Below are positions 36,246 to 46,679 of a stretch of 64,000 bases of DNA, piece after piece. Each line of letters opens with the position of its first letter. Position 1 is the stretch's first letter. The notes below the pieces were generated by a model. The model ran no database searches. It worked only from the letters and a program-made list of their open reading frames with translations, and was not told the DNA's origin. The position numbers and the translations under genes are program-made. The stretch covers positions 62,001-126,000 of the forward strand of contig NZ_AUFY01000006.1 of the NCBI RefSeq assembly GCF_000426745.1, read 5' to 3'. Source of the stretch: Veillonella montpellierensis DSM 17217 (GTDB taxonomy: Bacteria > Bacillota > Negativicutes > Veillonellales > Veillonellaceae).

Positions 36246-37121
36246 TTATTTATCTCCTTTCAAAAGTGGGAATCCTAATTCTTCTCGTTTTTTTAATTGT
36301 GCTTTTGCACATATACGAGCTAATGCACGTACACGACCAATAAACGCCGTTCTTTCACTAATACTGATAGCCCCGCGAGAATCAAGCAAATTAAATGTAT
36401 GCGAACATTTTAATACATAATCATAGGCTGGTAGCACATAGCCTAATTCACAAATGCGTTTTGCTTCCGATTCATACATGTCGAATAAGGTAAATAACAT
36501 ATCTGTATTGGCTAATTCAAAATTATAGGTAGATTGTTCCACTTCGTTGGCATGCCACACGTCTCCATAGGTAACCGTATCATTCCATTTCAAGTCGTAC
36601 ACATTTTCTACCCCTTGAATGTACATGGCCAATCGTTCTAAGCCATAGGTAATCTCTACAGAAACTGGCTTTACGTCTATGCTGCCAACTTGTTGAAAGT
36701 AGGTAAATTGTGTTACTTCCATTCCATCAAGCCAGACTTCCCAACCGAGGCCCCACGCTCCCAATGTAGGAGATTCCCAATTGTCTTCTACGAATCGAAT
36801 ATCGTGTTCTTCCGCATGAATTCCTAAGACCGCCAAACTCTCTAAATATAATTCTTGTATCGTATCTGGCGATGGTTTAATAATCACTTGAAACTGATGA
36901 TGTTGATATAAACGATTTGGATTATCTCCGTAGCGACCGTCTGCCGGACGACGTGATGGTTCTACATAACAAACAGACCAAGGCTCTGGTCCTATGGCAC
37001 GAAGAAATGTTGCTGGGTTCATGGTGCCCGCACCTTTTTCTACGTCATAAGGATTTTGCAATACACAGCCATGTTCGCCCCAGAATTTTTGCAAATTTAG
37101 TATGATCTCTTGAAATGTCAT
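36246..37121 (-). CDS. glyQ: glycyl-tRNA synthetase alpha subunit
   Basis: A 291-residue alpha subunit carrying the class II catalytic core: [80 protein letters not shown] and the motif-3 region SSRG-like [20 protein letters not shown]. It activates glycine and charges tRNA-Gly with GlyS. The start at 37121 follows GGAGG. An upstream in-frame TTG is unlikely. Confidence 0.98.
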   Translation of the reverse strand: MTFQEIILNLQKFWGEHGCVLQNPYDVEKGAGTMNPATFLRAIGPEPWSVCYVEPSRRPADGRYGDNPNRLYQHHQFQVIIKPSPDTIQELYLESLAVLGIHAEEHDIRFVEDNWESPTLGAWGLGWEVWLDGMEVTQFTYFQQVGSIDVKPVSVEITYGLERLAMYIQGVENVYDLKWNDTVTYGDVWHANEVEQSTYNFELANTDMLFTLFDMYESEAKRICELGYVLPAYDYVLKCSHTFNLLDSRGAISISERTAFIGRVRALARICAKAQLKKREELGFPLLKGDK

Positions 37122-37164
37122 AATCAATCCTCCACATACTCATAATCGATGGTAATTGAACAAA

Positions 37165-37368
37165 ATAAAACGTCCCTGCAACGAAATTCGCTACAGGGAC
37201 GAGAATAACCCGCGGTTCCACCCTACTTGGCAATATGCCCTCTTTTTTAATCGACCTTTACTAACCAATTGGCGTTCCTGTCAAAGCTCCACAGCGCCTT
37301 CGACTCAATTGTGAGCTTACACTATCCTCACTCGCTGATACGAGACTACTACTCTGTTTCTTAGCTAT
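37165..37368 (-). ncRNA. glycine T-box leader of glyQS
   Basis: The leader of glyQS contains the T-box sequence AGTAGGGTGGAACCGCGGG (37209-37227, minus strand), followed by a terminator hairpin with arms CGTCCCTG and CAGGGACG (37171-37201) and a TTTTATTTT tail. The T-box can pair instead with the antiterminator when uncharged tRNA-Gly binds. The specifier is probably GGC at 37296-37298, in the context GAAGGCGCTGTGG, which matches the short stem I known from glyQS T-boxes. Confidence 0.92.
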
Positions 37369-37375
37369 TATCATA

Positions 37376-37404
37376 ATTGTACAAGTTAGATGTTACGGTG
37401 TCAA
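37376..37404 (-). promoter_or_regulatory. glyQS promoter
   Basis: TTGACA (37399-37404) - N17 - TACAAT (37376-37381), near-consensus sigma-A promoter. Transcription should begin near 37368, at the 5' end of the T-box leader. Confidence 0.8.
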
Positions 37405-37523
37405 TATAAATATGTGTTTATATTGAGAAATATGGTAAATGTATTTTACTCTATATAAAATTTACTAGTATAACTAATACTATATTATACCATTGGAAAT
37501 AACTAAATAACTTTACTTCTACT

Positions 37524-40500
37524 TTAGAATTTATAAGTAGCTTGTACTCTTGCATAATCACCTAATGAGAAATTTTCAGGACCAAATAATGTATCTCGTT
37601 TATTAGTGCCTTTTGCATCAAAAGTATAGAACATTTCCCAAAGAACATTCTTCGTTGGCACATATCCAGTACCTATAGTAAAGCTACGTATACCATCTAA
37701 ATAGCGATCTGGTAAGGATTCAGTCCCGTTGCCACCAAAGAATGAACCGTGTTGGAAATATTTATAATCTACAAACATATTCCAGCTACGAGGGACATTG
37801 ATATCTGCTTTACCAATATCTAATCGTGCAGTCCAAAAATAAGGAGTGCCACCATCAACATGTCCTTTAGCTTGATAATCCCCAGAGTCAGCCTCTTGAT
37901 ACCCTACGGAATGACCATTCATATATCGTCCAAAATTAGTTTGATTACGTCCATAGTCAAAGGATAGAATAGCACTTCTACCAAATTGCCATTTAGCCCC
38001 TATGCCCCACACATTAGCTAAGTGATTAAATTTTGACATATCATTGTTCTTGCCATTAGCTGCACCAATAGTATATGTGTCATCATTAATGGATTGCAAA
38101 TACCAAGCATTGAAACCTAAATTATGATTCAACCTGTGCTTAACTTGTAAAAATACAGTTTGATGAATGGAAGGTATCACATCTTGCTCCATAACAGATC
38201 CTTCAGTTTTAACAATTAAACCGATTGCATCCCCTAATCCGGCTCGTGGTTGTTTACTTCCATCTTCAGCAGAATATAATACTTTAGTTAAATTATAAAG
38301 ATATGATAAAAATACTTGAGGGAGACGTCCTTCAGATCCATAAATAGTTAAACCTTGCGGTGAACCTTCACCTGTAAAGCTAGATTCATAGATAGATTCA
38401 ATTAATCTGTCACTATTGATAGGTTTATATGGACCTGCGGCCCAATCATCTGGTGGTATGATTGACTCTTCTAAATCAGCAATTGTCACAGTTTTAGGCA
38501 ACTCATAATCTCCCCATGTTTCATTGACCGTAATAGGCTTCCATGTTCCATCAGCAGTTTTTTCAACAGCTCGCGTAATCATTTCATTACGATATTCATC
38601 AGTATCATAGATTTTCCATAATTTACGGATCTCATGTTTTGCAAGTTCATTATATGCAGAAATAATAGAAGCCTTTTTATTTGCTGATTGTAGATAATTC
38701 CATCCCACTTTACCATCTTTATTCGTTTCTAATGCACTAATTTCCGAACCTTTAATACTTAATGCATCACCATATTTTTCAATAAATTTCAAGTCTTCAT
38801 CTGTTGTATTACTTGTAATCTGTGTTGAAAAATTAAGGTCTAGCCCTCTTACCATGAGTTCTTTTTTTGTTTTTTTATTAATTATTTTATATACAGGTTC
38901 AATTTTATTATCTCCATAAAGAGCTAATGGAATACGAATCTTATTCATTTCCTTTCCATAAGCTTTATTTACTATTGTTACTAATCTGCGTAATATGTCA
39001 GCTCGTTTTTCTAATGGTTCATTAGCATCAACAGAATCTCTCAATTGTTTATAAAAATTAATATTTTTATCTGCTCCTTTTATGACATCTGATGGTTCTA
39101 ATGGTTTATATGAAGAATCATAATTAGTACCAGTAGCATCAGGCTTAATTCCAAGTAGTTCATTCACAGTAACTGGTCGTTTGAACTTTTCATACAAAAT
39201 ATGAGTATATGGAGAATCAATAATACCAGTACTACCTTTTAAAGACCCATAGCCTATACGAATTTGGGAATTCTGGCCCGTCCAAATAGCACGAACTCCA
39301 TCAAATTCTTTACCAAACCAGTAGCCAGTTACGCCCATAGATTCTGTTAATCGGCCAATTGAAAAGTCCCAATGATTTACATGTTTTGTAACATCTAGTT
39401 TATCAATTCTCTGTTTGTTAAGTGATTTATTCTTATCTAAATCAAGCTTCGTATCTATATTAGATGTACTAGATGCACTGCCTACTACTTTTACATGCAA
39501 TGTATCATTCATTCTAGCATCAATTCCTAATCGAAGACGTTGTCCAAATGAGTGACCATCTGCATCATACATATTTTTGCTTCCTGTCGCCACACTCGTA
39601 TCTGTACGGAATATAACACCTGCACGATTAGATCCACCATGTGCATTCCACCTTGCACGATAGTCACCAATTAAAGTAACTCCACGTTGTTTATTGCTAT
39701 CAAACGATGATGCTACAAAATCATCCAATGATAACTTAGATAAGATAAAAGGACTTTCAAAATTGCCATCACTAGTTATATCACCACTGCCAAATTTCAT
39801 GTTAATACCAAAACGATATACTCGTGACTGTATAGCTCGATCATCATCATGGTGATTGAATATATTATTAACTCCTATATATGCCAATGAATCTTTACCG
39901 ATTTGTTTTTGCAATATAAAATTCCAAATACCAAATGTTTTCTTTTTATAATCTGAACGATGTGCATAAATTTGACTAGCTTGTTTGTCTAATCCCTCCA
40001 TACTCCAATAATTGGATGAATTTGCCAAAGAATTAGAGTCTAACATATTAATATAATAATTACTCCATAAAGAACCATTCCAACCAGATTTTTTATTCGT
40101 ATAGTTAATATTAATATCAAATTTATGTACTGGTTTGTCTAATAATTGATGTGGCATAGTAGGGTCTGATTTATTAATCGCATGAAGCCAAGTATAACCT
40201 AATTTAGTAGACCAGTAATGACCAAGCTTTTGTGTAACTTCAAACTCAAGTCCTGTAATATCAGCCTTCCCTATATTTTTAAAACTATAAATAAGATCAG
40301 GTGCCACTTTCCATTTTTCAGTAAAACTCAAATAAGGTGCAAAATCCTTAACTTTACCTGTAAAGTAAGTAGTCATATAGTTTTTAATCTGGTTATGAAA
40401 TATACCTACTCGCCAAGTTGTTTTTTTATTCTCTCCTTCTAAACTAATATCATAATTAACGGATTTTTCTGGTTTTAAATTAGGATTTCCATCCCACCAC

Positions 40501-42476
40501 CAACCCATACGAGCATATCCCATAGCAATTGGTGTACTACCAAACATTTCCCAGTTATACCACAGCTCACCCATTCCTGGTTCTGTATATCCTGTACCAA
40601 TATTAGTTTTTAATCGACGATGTGGATTCCCATGAACCATGTGCGTTATGCCAAGGTTTCCAGATATATTAAGTCCAAATAAGCTGCTCCAATCAGCACG
40701 AATAATTGGTGTAAAAATCGTGTCATCTGACACTTGCCAAGTATCACCAATATAAATATGTCGTTTTTTTATCTCTCCACTACCTACAGTGATTTGATTA
40801 TTACGTTCACGATACTCACCCATAAACTTTTTACCATTATAAATAGGTGCTGTCTTATTAATTCGTGGATCATGAGAGACACCTTCAGAAAAATACTTAC
40901 CTACTATATTAGTATATGATGTATTTGCTAATGTTGGGTTTTCTCGTTCTAATGCTTCTTTAAAAGGTTGATAATTATTTAAAAACCACGATTTTGACGG
41001 CGTATCATAACCACTATTACCAGAAATGCTCCCTGTATATTTTGACATAGAAATTTCGCCTTTTTCTAAGCCATATTTAACATAGTCATTATACGACACC
41101 AAAGGTTTACTATTATCTTTTAACCCATAATATTCATAATTTTGTTGCCACACATTATTTTCATTAAATGCATAATCATGAATATGAGACCATAATAATT
41201 TTCTATTATTAGCTGCTGTGTTTGATAGACCTTCAATATTATCAACGCTATCTACCATTAAATTTTTATCATAGTCCCACGGATTCACTTTCATCGTTTT
41301 TCTATGAGGAGATGCCTTCAAACGACTACCCTCTCCTGTTTCGATAGATTGTCCAAATCCATAACTCAATACATGTTGATCGTTAAGATCTGTCATAAAA
41401 TTTGCTTGTATCGTTTTCTGGCGATGATCAACATTATCTATATATTTTAATTCATTTTTTCCTTCATAACGTGATCGACCACTATAATTAGTAAGTGCCA
41501 CATCATCTTCTTTCATTTTTGTATAATTAGACTCAATAGTCCATGCTGTATGCCCTTTTTTATCTGACCAATTAAAAGTATAATTATCTCGTTCTGACTT
41601 GCGTTTATAAATTTGTTGTGGCTCTACTTCTGCATCAGTATGTTTAACATGTCTCGATAAGTCTTCTGTATAATGGCCTATATTAAAATCCATCTTGTTA
41701 TTTTTAGAAAACTCATACGAGCCAACAGCGCCTAATTGGATAGCATTACCGCTATATCTTAATTCATTGGTTTGAAAATTTTCTTGAAATGATTCATTTT
41801 CTCCCCAAACATGTCGCCGCTTTTCAGTGGCATACACGGGCATAATATCTCTTTTACTCCCAAATATACCAATAGTAGCATTACCCATTCGCCCAGAATC
41901 TGCACGCACATAATAATTGCTATGTGGAACAAATCCTCTATCACCTTTACCTCTCAAACTCTCCATGTTAAAGGCTATTTCTGGTGCTACATTAGCTTTT
42001 TTAGTAATAACATTAATAACACCACCTACAGCATCCGAACCATATTTAGCACTGGCTGCGCCTTGAATCACTTCAATGCGCTCTACATTTTCAGTTCCTA
42101 ACCTTAGTAACTCATCAGCAGCACCTGAATATTTTGATAAATCTCCCATGACTTGTTGTCCATCTACCAAGATTAATGTATGTCGTGGCTCTGCACCACG
42201 AATTGATACACCAACACGCCCCATGGCATCAACAGTTCGAGAAACACCTGTCTGATTAAAAATAATATCTTCCACAGATTTAGCTTGTTTATCTTGTATA
42301 TCCTTTTGAGTAATAATACTAACTTGTTGCGAATTCCATTTAGCTTCCTCAACTGCTTTATTAGCACGTACAGTAACTGCATTAAGTGTAGTGGCTGCAG
42401 ATACATTACACGTTACGCAACATGATGACATCCAACATAATATACCTAGTGATAATATCACTTTTCTTTTATGCAT
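37524..42476 (-). CDS. TonB-dependent receptor fused to a second porin-like beta-barrel
   Basis: A 1650-residue outer-membrane protein. Signal peptide about 1-27 (ends VSA), TonB-box-like TLNAVTVRA near 30-38, plug about 48-165 (QKDIQDKQAKSVEDII ... VSIRGAEPRHTLILVDGQQV ... VERIEVIQGAASAKYGSDAV), then a 22-strand-type barrel closing near residue 896 with YIGVNNIFN and VYRFGINMKFG, the normal C-terminus of the family. The chain continues for 754 residues as a second barrel: GVTLIGDYRARWNAHGGSNR, SFGQRLRLGIDARMNDTL, HWDFSIGRLTESMGVTG and a terminal ARVQATYKF, resembling Negativicute putative porins. That part holds a helix-rich insert of about 270 residues. ATG at 42476 with GGAGG; a Fur-like site lies upstream. 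Ligand unknown. Confidence 0.85.
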   Translation of the reverse strand: MHKRKVILSLGILCWMSSCCVTCNVSAATTLNAVTVRANKAVEEAKWNSQQVSIITQKDIQDKQAKSVEDIIFNQTGVSRTVDAMGRVGVSIRGAEPRHTLILVDGQQVMGDLSKYSGAADELLRLGTENVERIEVIQGAASAKYGSDAVGGVINVITKKANVAPEIAFNMESLRGKGDRGFVPHSNYYVRADSGRMGNATIGIFGSKRDIMPVYATEKRRHVWGENESFQENFQTNELRYSGNAIQLGAVGSYEFSKNNKMDFNIGHYTEDLSRHVKHTDAEVEPQQIYKRKSERDNYTFNWSDKKGHTAWTIESNYTKMKEDDVALTNYSGRSRYEGKNELKYIDNVDHRQKTIQANFMTDLNDQHVLSYGFGQSIETGEGSRLKASPHRKTMKVNPWDYDKNLMVDSVDNIEGLSNTAANNRKLLWSHIHDYAFNENNVWQQNYEYYGLKDNSKPLVSYNDYVKYGLEKGEISMSKYTGSISGNSGYDTPSKSWFLNNYQPFKEALERENPTLANTSYTNIVGKYFSEGVSHDPRINKTAPIYNGKKFMGEYRERNNQITVGSGEIKKRHIYIGDTWQVSDDTIFTPIIRADWSSLFGLNISGNLGITHMVHGNPHRRLKTNIGTGYTEPGMGELWYNWEMFGSTPIAMGYARMGWWWDGNPNLKPEKSVNYDISLEGENKKTTWRVGIFHNQIKNYMTTYFTGKVKDFAPYLSFTEKWKVAPDLIYSFKNIGKADITGLEFEVTQKLGHYWSTKLGYTWLHAINKSDPTMPHQLLDKPVHKFDININYTNKKSGWNGSLWSNYYINMLDSNSLANSSNYWSMEGLDKQASQIYAHRSDYKKKTFGIWNFILQKQIGKDSLAYIGVNNIFNHHDDDRAIQSRVYRFGINMKFGSGDITSDGNFESPFILSKLSLDDFVASSFDSNKQRGVTLIGDYRARWNAHGGSNRAGVIFRTDTSVATGSKNMYDADGHSFGQRLRLGIDARMNDTLHVKVVGSASSTSNIDTKLDLDKNKSLNKQRIDKLDVTKHVNHWDFSIGRLTESMGVTGYWFGKEFDGVRAIWTGQNSQIRIGYGSLKGSTGIIDSPYTHILYEKFKRPVTVNELLGIKPDATGTNYDSSYKPLEPSDVIKGADKNINFYKQLRDSVDANEPLEKRADILRRLVTIVNKAYGKEMNKIRIPLALYGDNKIEPVYKIINKKTKKELMVRGLDLNFSTQITSNTTDEDLKFIEKYGDALSIKGSEISALETNKDGKVGWNYLQSANKKASIISAYNELAKHEIRKLWKIYDTDEYRNEMITRAVEKTADGTWKPITVNETWGDYELPKTVTIADLEESIIPPDDWAAGPYKPINSDRLIESIYESSFTGEGSPQGLTIYGSEGRLPQVFLSYLYNLTKVLYSAEDGSKQPRAGLGDAIGLIVKTEGSVMEQDVIPSIHQTVFLQVKHRLNHNLGFNAWYLQSINDDTYTIGAANGKNNDMSKFNHLANVWGIGAKWQFGRSAILSFDYGRNQTNFGRYMNGHSVGYQEADSGDYQAKGHVDGGTPYFWTARLDIGKADINVPRSWNMFVDYKYFQHGSFFGGNGTESLPDRYLDGIRSFTIGTGYVPTKNVLWEMFYTFDAKGTNKRDTLFGPENFSLGDYARVQATYKF

Positions 42477-42492
42477 AAGCACCTCCAAAATC

Positions 42493-42535
42493 GATAATAA
42501 TTTTCATTAATGTTATAGTATAGTATCACTATTTC
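42493..42535 (-). promoter_or_regulatory. promoter and Fur-like site of the TonB receptor gene
   Basis: GATAATAATTTTCATTA (42493-42509) resembles a Fur box and includes the 14-mer AATTTTCATTAATG that also stands upstream of cbiM. Just beyond it, reading leftward, are TTTACA - N17 - TACTAT elements (about 42515-42543). The site would overlap the transcription start, consistent with iron repression. Confidence 0.45.
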
Positions 42536-42769
42536 TTTGTAAATATCAAAATCCAGAATAACTCCAAAAAGATAATAAATACATGCATTTTAATCCAAAA
42601 ATGTATAGTAAGGTATGTATATTTCCCCAAAATTACCCCTAATTTTTTAATTTTACAATCATATACGACGATAATTTTATTATTTATCATCATAATAAAG
42701 TGATATGTAGATTCCCTATATGTATGTGTATACTTAGTAGTATAACGAACAATTACTAGAAAATGACCG

Positions 42770-42995
42770 TGCATGAAAGTCCTGTCTGATTAAAAATAAT
42801 ATCTCCTTCAGATTTAGCTGGTTTATCTTGTATATCTTTCTGAGAAATACTAGTAACTTTTTGAGGACTCCATTTCGCTTTTTCTATATTACGATCAGCT
42901 TTCACCTGCACATCTTGTAATCGTGAAGCTCCATATACAGGTTAACATACATACAAACCAATTAACCAAGACGTTATAGCCATCGATACATTACT
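42770..42995 (-). pseudogene. remnant of a second TonB receptor N-terminus
   Basis: The minus strand encodes VYGASRLQDVQVKADRNIEK, AKWSPQKVTSISQKDIQDKP and AKSEGDIIFNQTG, clearly paralogous to residues 28-80 of the adjacent receptor (AKWNSQQVSIITQKDIQDKQ, AKSVEDIIFNQTG). The upstream part, a would-be signal peptide (MAITSWLIGLYVC), is cut by an in-frame TAA at about 42942-42944, and the similarity stops abruptly after NQTG. It is a decayed 5' end of a duplicated receptor gene. DNA identity to 42241-42370 is easily seen. Confidence 0.8.
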
Positions 42996-43203
42996 TATTG
43001 TATTTTCATACAAAATCTCTCTAAATACACAATTAATGAAAACAATAATTATTATTAATACATATAGTATACTAAGATATAAGCGTTGTAAATATAGAAA
43101 TTCTAAGAAATATACGATTCAAGCCAAAAAGATATAAAATATACACGAAACACTCCAAAAATATCGACAAAAGAGTACTTAGGTAGTTTAATTATTGATA
43201 AAA

Positions 43204-43245
43204 AAACTAGAGGAGCATGACAATTGTCAATGTTCCTCTAGTTTC
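43204..43245 (-). terminator. terminator after the ferric-reductase-like gene
   Basis: AAACTAGAGGAGCAT pairs with ATGTTCCTCTAGTTT (43204-43244) with a wobble and a bulge near the top of the hairpin; the minus strand continues TTTTTATC. It lies 77 bases past the stop codon. Confidence 0.7.
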
Positions 43246-43320
43246 TATAATTCTATATACTTTATAATAAAATAATAACTATGCCTATATATCTATACCA
43301 TGCTATAGGATACAATTGTA

Positions 43321-43920
43321 TTATTTATTCTTATACATCCAATATAGATAATATATCACTAATGCATAGGTAATAATATCATAAACTTGTAAAAATGGTA
43401 CCATTGCCACTAACCGTTTAAATCCATGAACATGGATATTAGCTGCAATCAAGGCCACTACATTCAAACGATGAAGCCAAATCACCTTCTTATGTGACAT
43501 AGAAGTAGCTAATTTTTTAACCCATGGTGACAAATAGATAACACCTACAACAAATGCAATAAACATGGCAACTAATGCTGTATAGCCACCCCACCAACCT
43601 AGTACGGATTTAGCAGCTTTACCAAAATATAAGTACCAATGAGCGGCAATCAACAAGGTGCATATAATACCAAGAATACGATGTACATTATACATCTCTT
43701 TTACATTATAACGTTGTATAAACCATTTAGGTTTTGTCGCCAAATATGTCATAACAATCCACGTTACATATGGTATAAGCCCCAAATAGATTTTCCAATG
43801 GCAATCAAGCTTACCTTGTAATGCATACCCATATTCCATCATGCCAATAAAAATAGCCGATAGTACTCCTATCCAAAGCAAAATATGATATTGACTCTTG
43901 TATTGTCTTGTAGTAACCAA
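43321..43920 (-). CDS. ferric-reductase-like heme membrane protein
   Basis: A 199-residue protein with about five or six membrane helices and histidines positioned as in the Ferric_reduct domain: NVHRILGIICTLLIAAHWYL (about 79-98) and KVIWLHRLNVVALIAANIHVHG (about 144-165), a two-heme-ligand pattern. There is no FAD/NADPH domain, so electrons would come from another protein. It probably reduces Fe3+ or another acceptor in the membrane. Starts at TTG with AAGGAGAG seven bases upstream. A near-perfect Fur box stands at 43998-44010, linking it to iron and to the adjacent TonB receptor. Confidence 0.75.
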   Translation of the reverse strand: MVTTRQYKSQYHILLWIGVLSAIFIGMMEYGYALQGKLDCHWKIYLGLIPYVTWIVMTYLATKPKWFIQRYNVKEMYNVHRILGIICTLLIAAHWYLYFGKAAKSVLGWWGGYTALVAMFIAFVVGVIYLSPWVKKLATSMSHKKVIWLHRLNVVALIAANIHVHGFKRLVAMVPFLQVYDIITYALVIYYLYWMYKNK

Positions 43921-43997
43921 AATTTTCTCTCCTTATTATGCTAAAAACAACTTATAAAACCATAAAAATTATAGCAATTTTCATTTTTATTGTAAAG

Positions 43998-44010
43998 GAT
44001 AATTATTATC
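43998..44010. promoter_or_regulatory. Fur box GATAATTATTATC
   Basis: A perfect 13-base palindrome GATAATTATTATC fits the Fur 7-1-7 pattern TGATAAT-N-ATTATCA at all but the two outer bases. It is about 78 bases upstream of the ferric-reductase-like gene. A second AATTTTCATTTTTA tract, like the cbiM and receptor sites, is next to it (43976-43990). Confidence 0.65.
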
Positions 44011-44120
44011 TATATGTTAAATTATAAAATTATAACGATTAACGCTAGACTTTTACAATAACACATATAGAAAGTATAAACTCTAGTCATCCCATACGCT
44101 AACTATACATGCTAAAAATG

Positions 44121-44157
44121 ACAGTATATAGTTCCCAACGGGTTCTATATACTGCCA
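44121..44157 (-). terminator. terminator after upp
   Basis: CAGTATATAG ... CTATATACTG arms with CCC/GGG above a small internal loop (44121-44156), and ATTTTTAG following on the minus strand, just after the upp stop. Confidence 0.7.
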
Positions 44158-44180
44158 TTTCCTAGTATTAATCCTATTCT

Positions 44181-44840
<660 letters not shown>

Positions 44841-46073
44841 TTAATATAAAGGGTATCTTTCACAAAGGTTAGATACGCGACGTTTAGCTTCTTCTTGTTT
44901 TTCAGTGTCTTCTGGATGTTGTAATACCATAGCTATAATATTAGCTATTTCTTTCATATCCATTTCTTGTAAACCACGAGAAGTTAATGCGGGCGTACCC
45001 AATCGGATACCGCTTGTGACAAACGGACTTGCTGGATCAAAAGGAATTGTATTTTTGTTGCAAGTAATATTTACTTCATCTAATATATGTTCCGCTTCTT
45101 TACCAGTCAAACCTGTATTGCGCACATCGACTAACATAACATGAGTATCTGTACCCCCAGAGACAATGGTTAAACCATTATCAATTAATTGATTCGCCAA
45201 GGCCTGTGCATTTTTTACAACTTGTGTAGCATATTCTTTGAAAGTTGGCTCTAAGGCTTCACCAAAGGCAACAGCTTTAGCTGCAATAACATGCATTAAT
45301 GGTCCCCCTTGGATGCCAGGGAAAATAGCTTTATCAATAGCTTTTGCATATTTCTCTTTACACATAATCAACCCACCACGAGGGCCACGTAATGTTTTAT
45401 GTGTTGTTGTTGTTACCACATCTGCATAGTCTACTGGATTTGGATGCAATCCTGCTGCTACAAGACCAGCAAAATGAGCCATATCTACCATGAAAATAGC
45501 ACCGACTGTATGTGCAATATCTGCAAATCGTTTAAAATCAATAATCCGCGAATAGGCACTACCGCCAGCGATAATTAATTTAGGCTTACATTCTTCTGCC
45601 TTCTTAGCCACTGCATCATAATCAATTCGTTGTGTAGTCGCATCCACCTGATAATCTACCACATTAAAATAGGAACCAGATACATTAACGGGAGATCCAT
45701 GAGTTAAATGTCCTCCATGCGACAAATTCATGCCCATAATCGTATCACCTGGTTGTAGCAATGCAAAATATACGCCAAAGTTTGCTTGTGAACCTGAGTG
45801 TGGCTGTACATTTACATGCTCTGCACCAAACAGTTTCTTAGCTCGTTCAATCGCTAATGTTTCAACCATGTCTACATATTCGCAGCCGCCATAATATCGT
45901 TTTCCTGGATATCCTTCCGCATATTTATTGGTCAGTACGCTACCTTGTGCCTCCATGACTGCTTCACTTACAAAATTCTCTGATGCAATCATTTCTAATT
46001 TATGACGTTGACGATGTAATTCTAAGTCAATAATCTTAGCAATTTCTGGATCTTGTGTTCTTAACATACTCAT
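44841..46073 (-). CDS. glyA: serine hydroxymethyltransferase
   Basis: A 410-residue PLP enzyme interconverting serine and glycine with tetrahydrofolate, the main one-carbon source. N-terminal [35 protein letters not shown], the [10 protein letters not shown] and DMAHFAGL blocks, and the PLP lysine in [17 protein letters not shown] (about residue 227). GAGG stands seven bases before the start. Together with upp downstream and rpiB upstream it forms a conserved Firmicute group. Confidence 0.98.
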   Translation of the reverse strand: MSMLRTQDPEIAKIIDLELHRQRHKLEMIASENFVSEAVMEAQGSVLTNKYAEGYPGKRYYGGCEYVDMVETLAIERAKKLFGAEHVNVQPHSGSQANFGVYFALLQPGDTIMGMNLSHGGHLTHGSPVNVSGSYFNVVDYQVDATTQRIDYDAVAKKAEECKPKLIIAGGSAYSRIIDFKRFADIAHTVGAIFMVDMAHFAGLVAAGLHPNPVDYADVVTTTTHKTLRGPRGGLIMCKEKYAKAIDKAIFPGIQGGPLMHVIAAKAVAFGEALEPTFKEYATQVVKNAQALANQLIDNGLTIVSGGTDTHVMLVDVRNTGLTGKEAEHILDEVNITCNKNTIPFDPASPFVTSGIRLGTPALTSRGLQEMDMKEIANIIAMVLQHPEDTEKQEEAKRRVSNLCERYPLY

Positions 46074-46204
46074 ATGATAGCCTCTACTTTCTTCTCTCTA
46101 TGTATATTACCTTATATACGTCAATTATGGCAATATAATTTATAAAAGAATCTTATAAAATCAATCCATTATCTACTCTACTTATATAATAGAATTTCAT
46201 GCAA

Positions 46205-46651
46205 TTATGACTCATGTTCCTCAAGGGCCATAATCTTTTCTACTCGCCGTAAATGCCTACCACCTTCAAACTCAGTAGTAAGCCAAACATCAACAATATC
46301 TACTGCCAAGCCTGGTCCAATAATACGCTCACCCATAGTTAAAATATTAGCATCATTGTGTTCTCTTGATGCATGTGCTGAAAATGTATCATGACATAAA
46401 GCAGCACGAATACCTTTTACTTTATTAGCGGCTATGCCAATTCCAATACCAGTACCACAAATTAAAATTCCGCGATCATACTCACCAGATGCCACTGCGT
46501 TAGCTACTAGATTAGCTATATCCGGATAGTCAATAGACGCTTCTGAATAGCCCCCAAAATCATAAAAAGGGATGCCTTTTGACTCTAAAAAAGTCATAAT
46601 GACTTGTTTTAAATGAAATCCACCATGATCACATCCAATGGCAACCTTCAT
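46205..46651 (-). CDS. rpiB: ribose-5-phosphate isomerase B
   Basis: A 148-residue RpiB/LacAB-family isomerase of the pentose phosphate pathway. MKVAIGCDHGGFHLKQ, ASIDYPDIANLVANAVASGE, GILICGTGIGIGIAANKVKG (with the catalytic cysteine) and CHDTFSAHASREHNDANILT are the conserved blocks. It converts ribulose-5-phosphate to ribose-5-phosphate. It follows the phosphatase-like gene by 28 bases, the ywlE-ywlF order of Bacillus. Confidence 0.95.
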   Translation of the reverse strand: MKVAIGCDHGGFHLKQVIMTFLESKGIPFYDFGGYSEASIDYPDIANLVANAVASGEYDRGILICGTGIGIGIAANKVKGIRAALCHDTFSAHASREHNDANILTMGERIIGPGLAVDIVDVWLTTEFEGGRHLRRVEKIMALEEHES

Positions 46652-46679
46652 ACTATCAACTCCTTATCTATCTGTATCA

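Noticed and set aside
42529-42774. An 81-codon minus-strand ORF starting MHGHFLV
   Set aside because: It has no SD, reads out of frame with the receptor remnant, and covers the promoter of the receptor gene.
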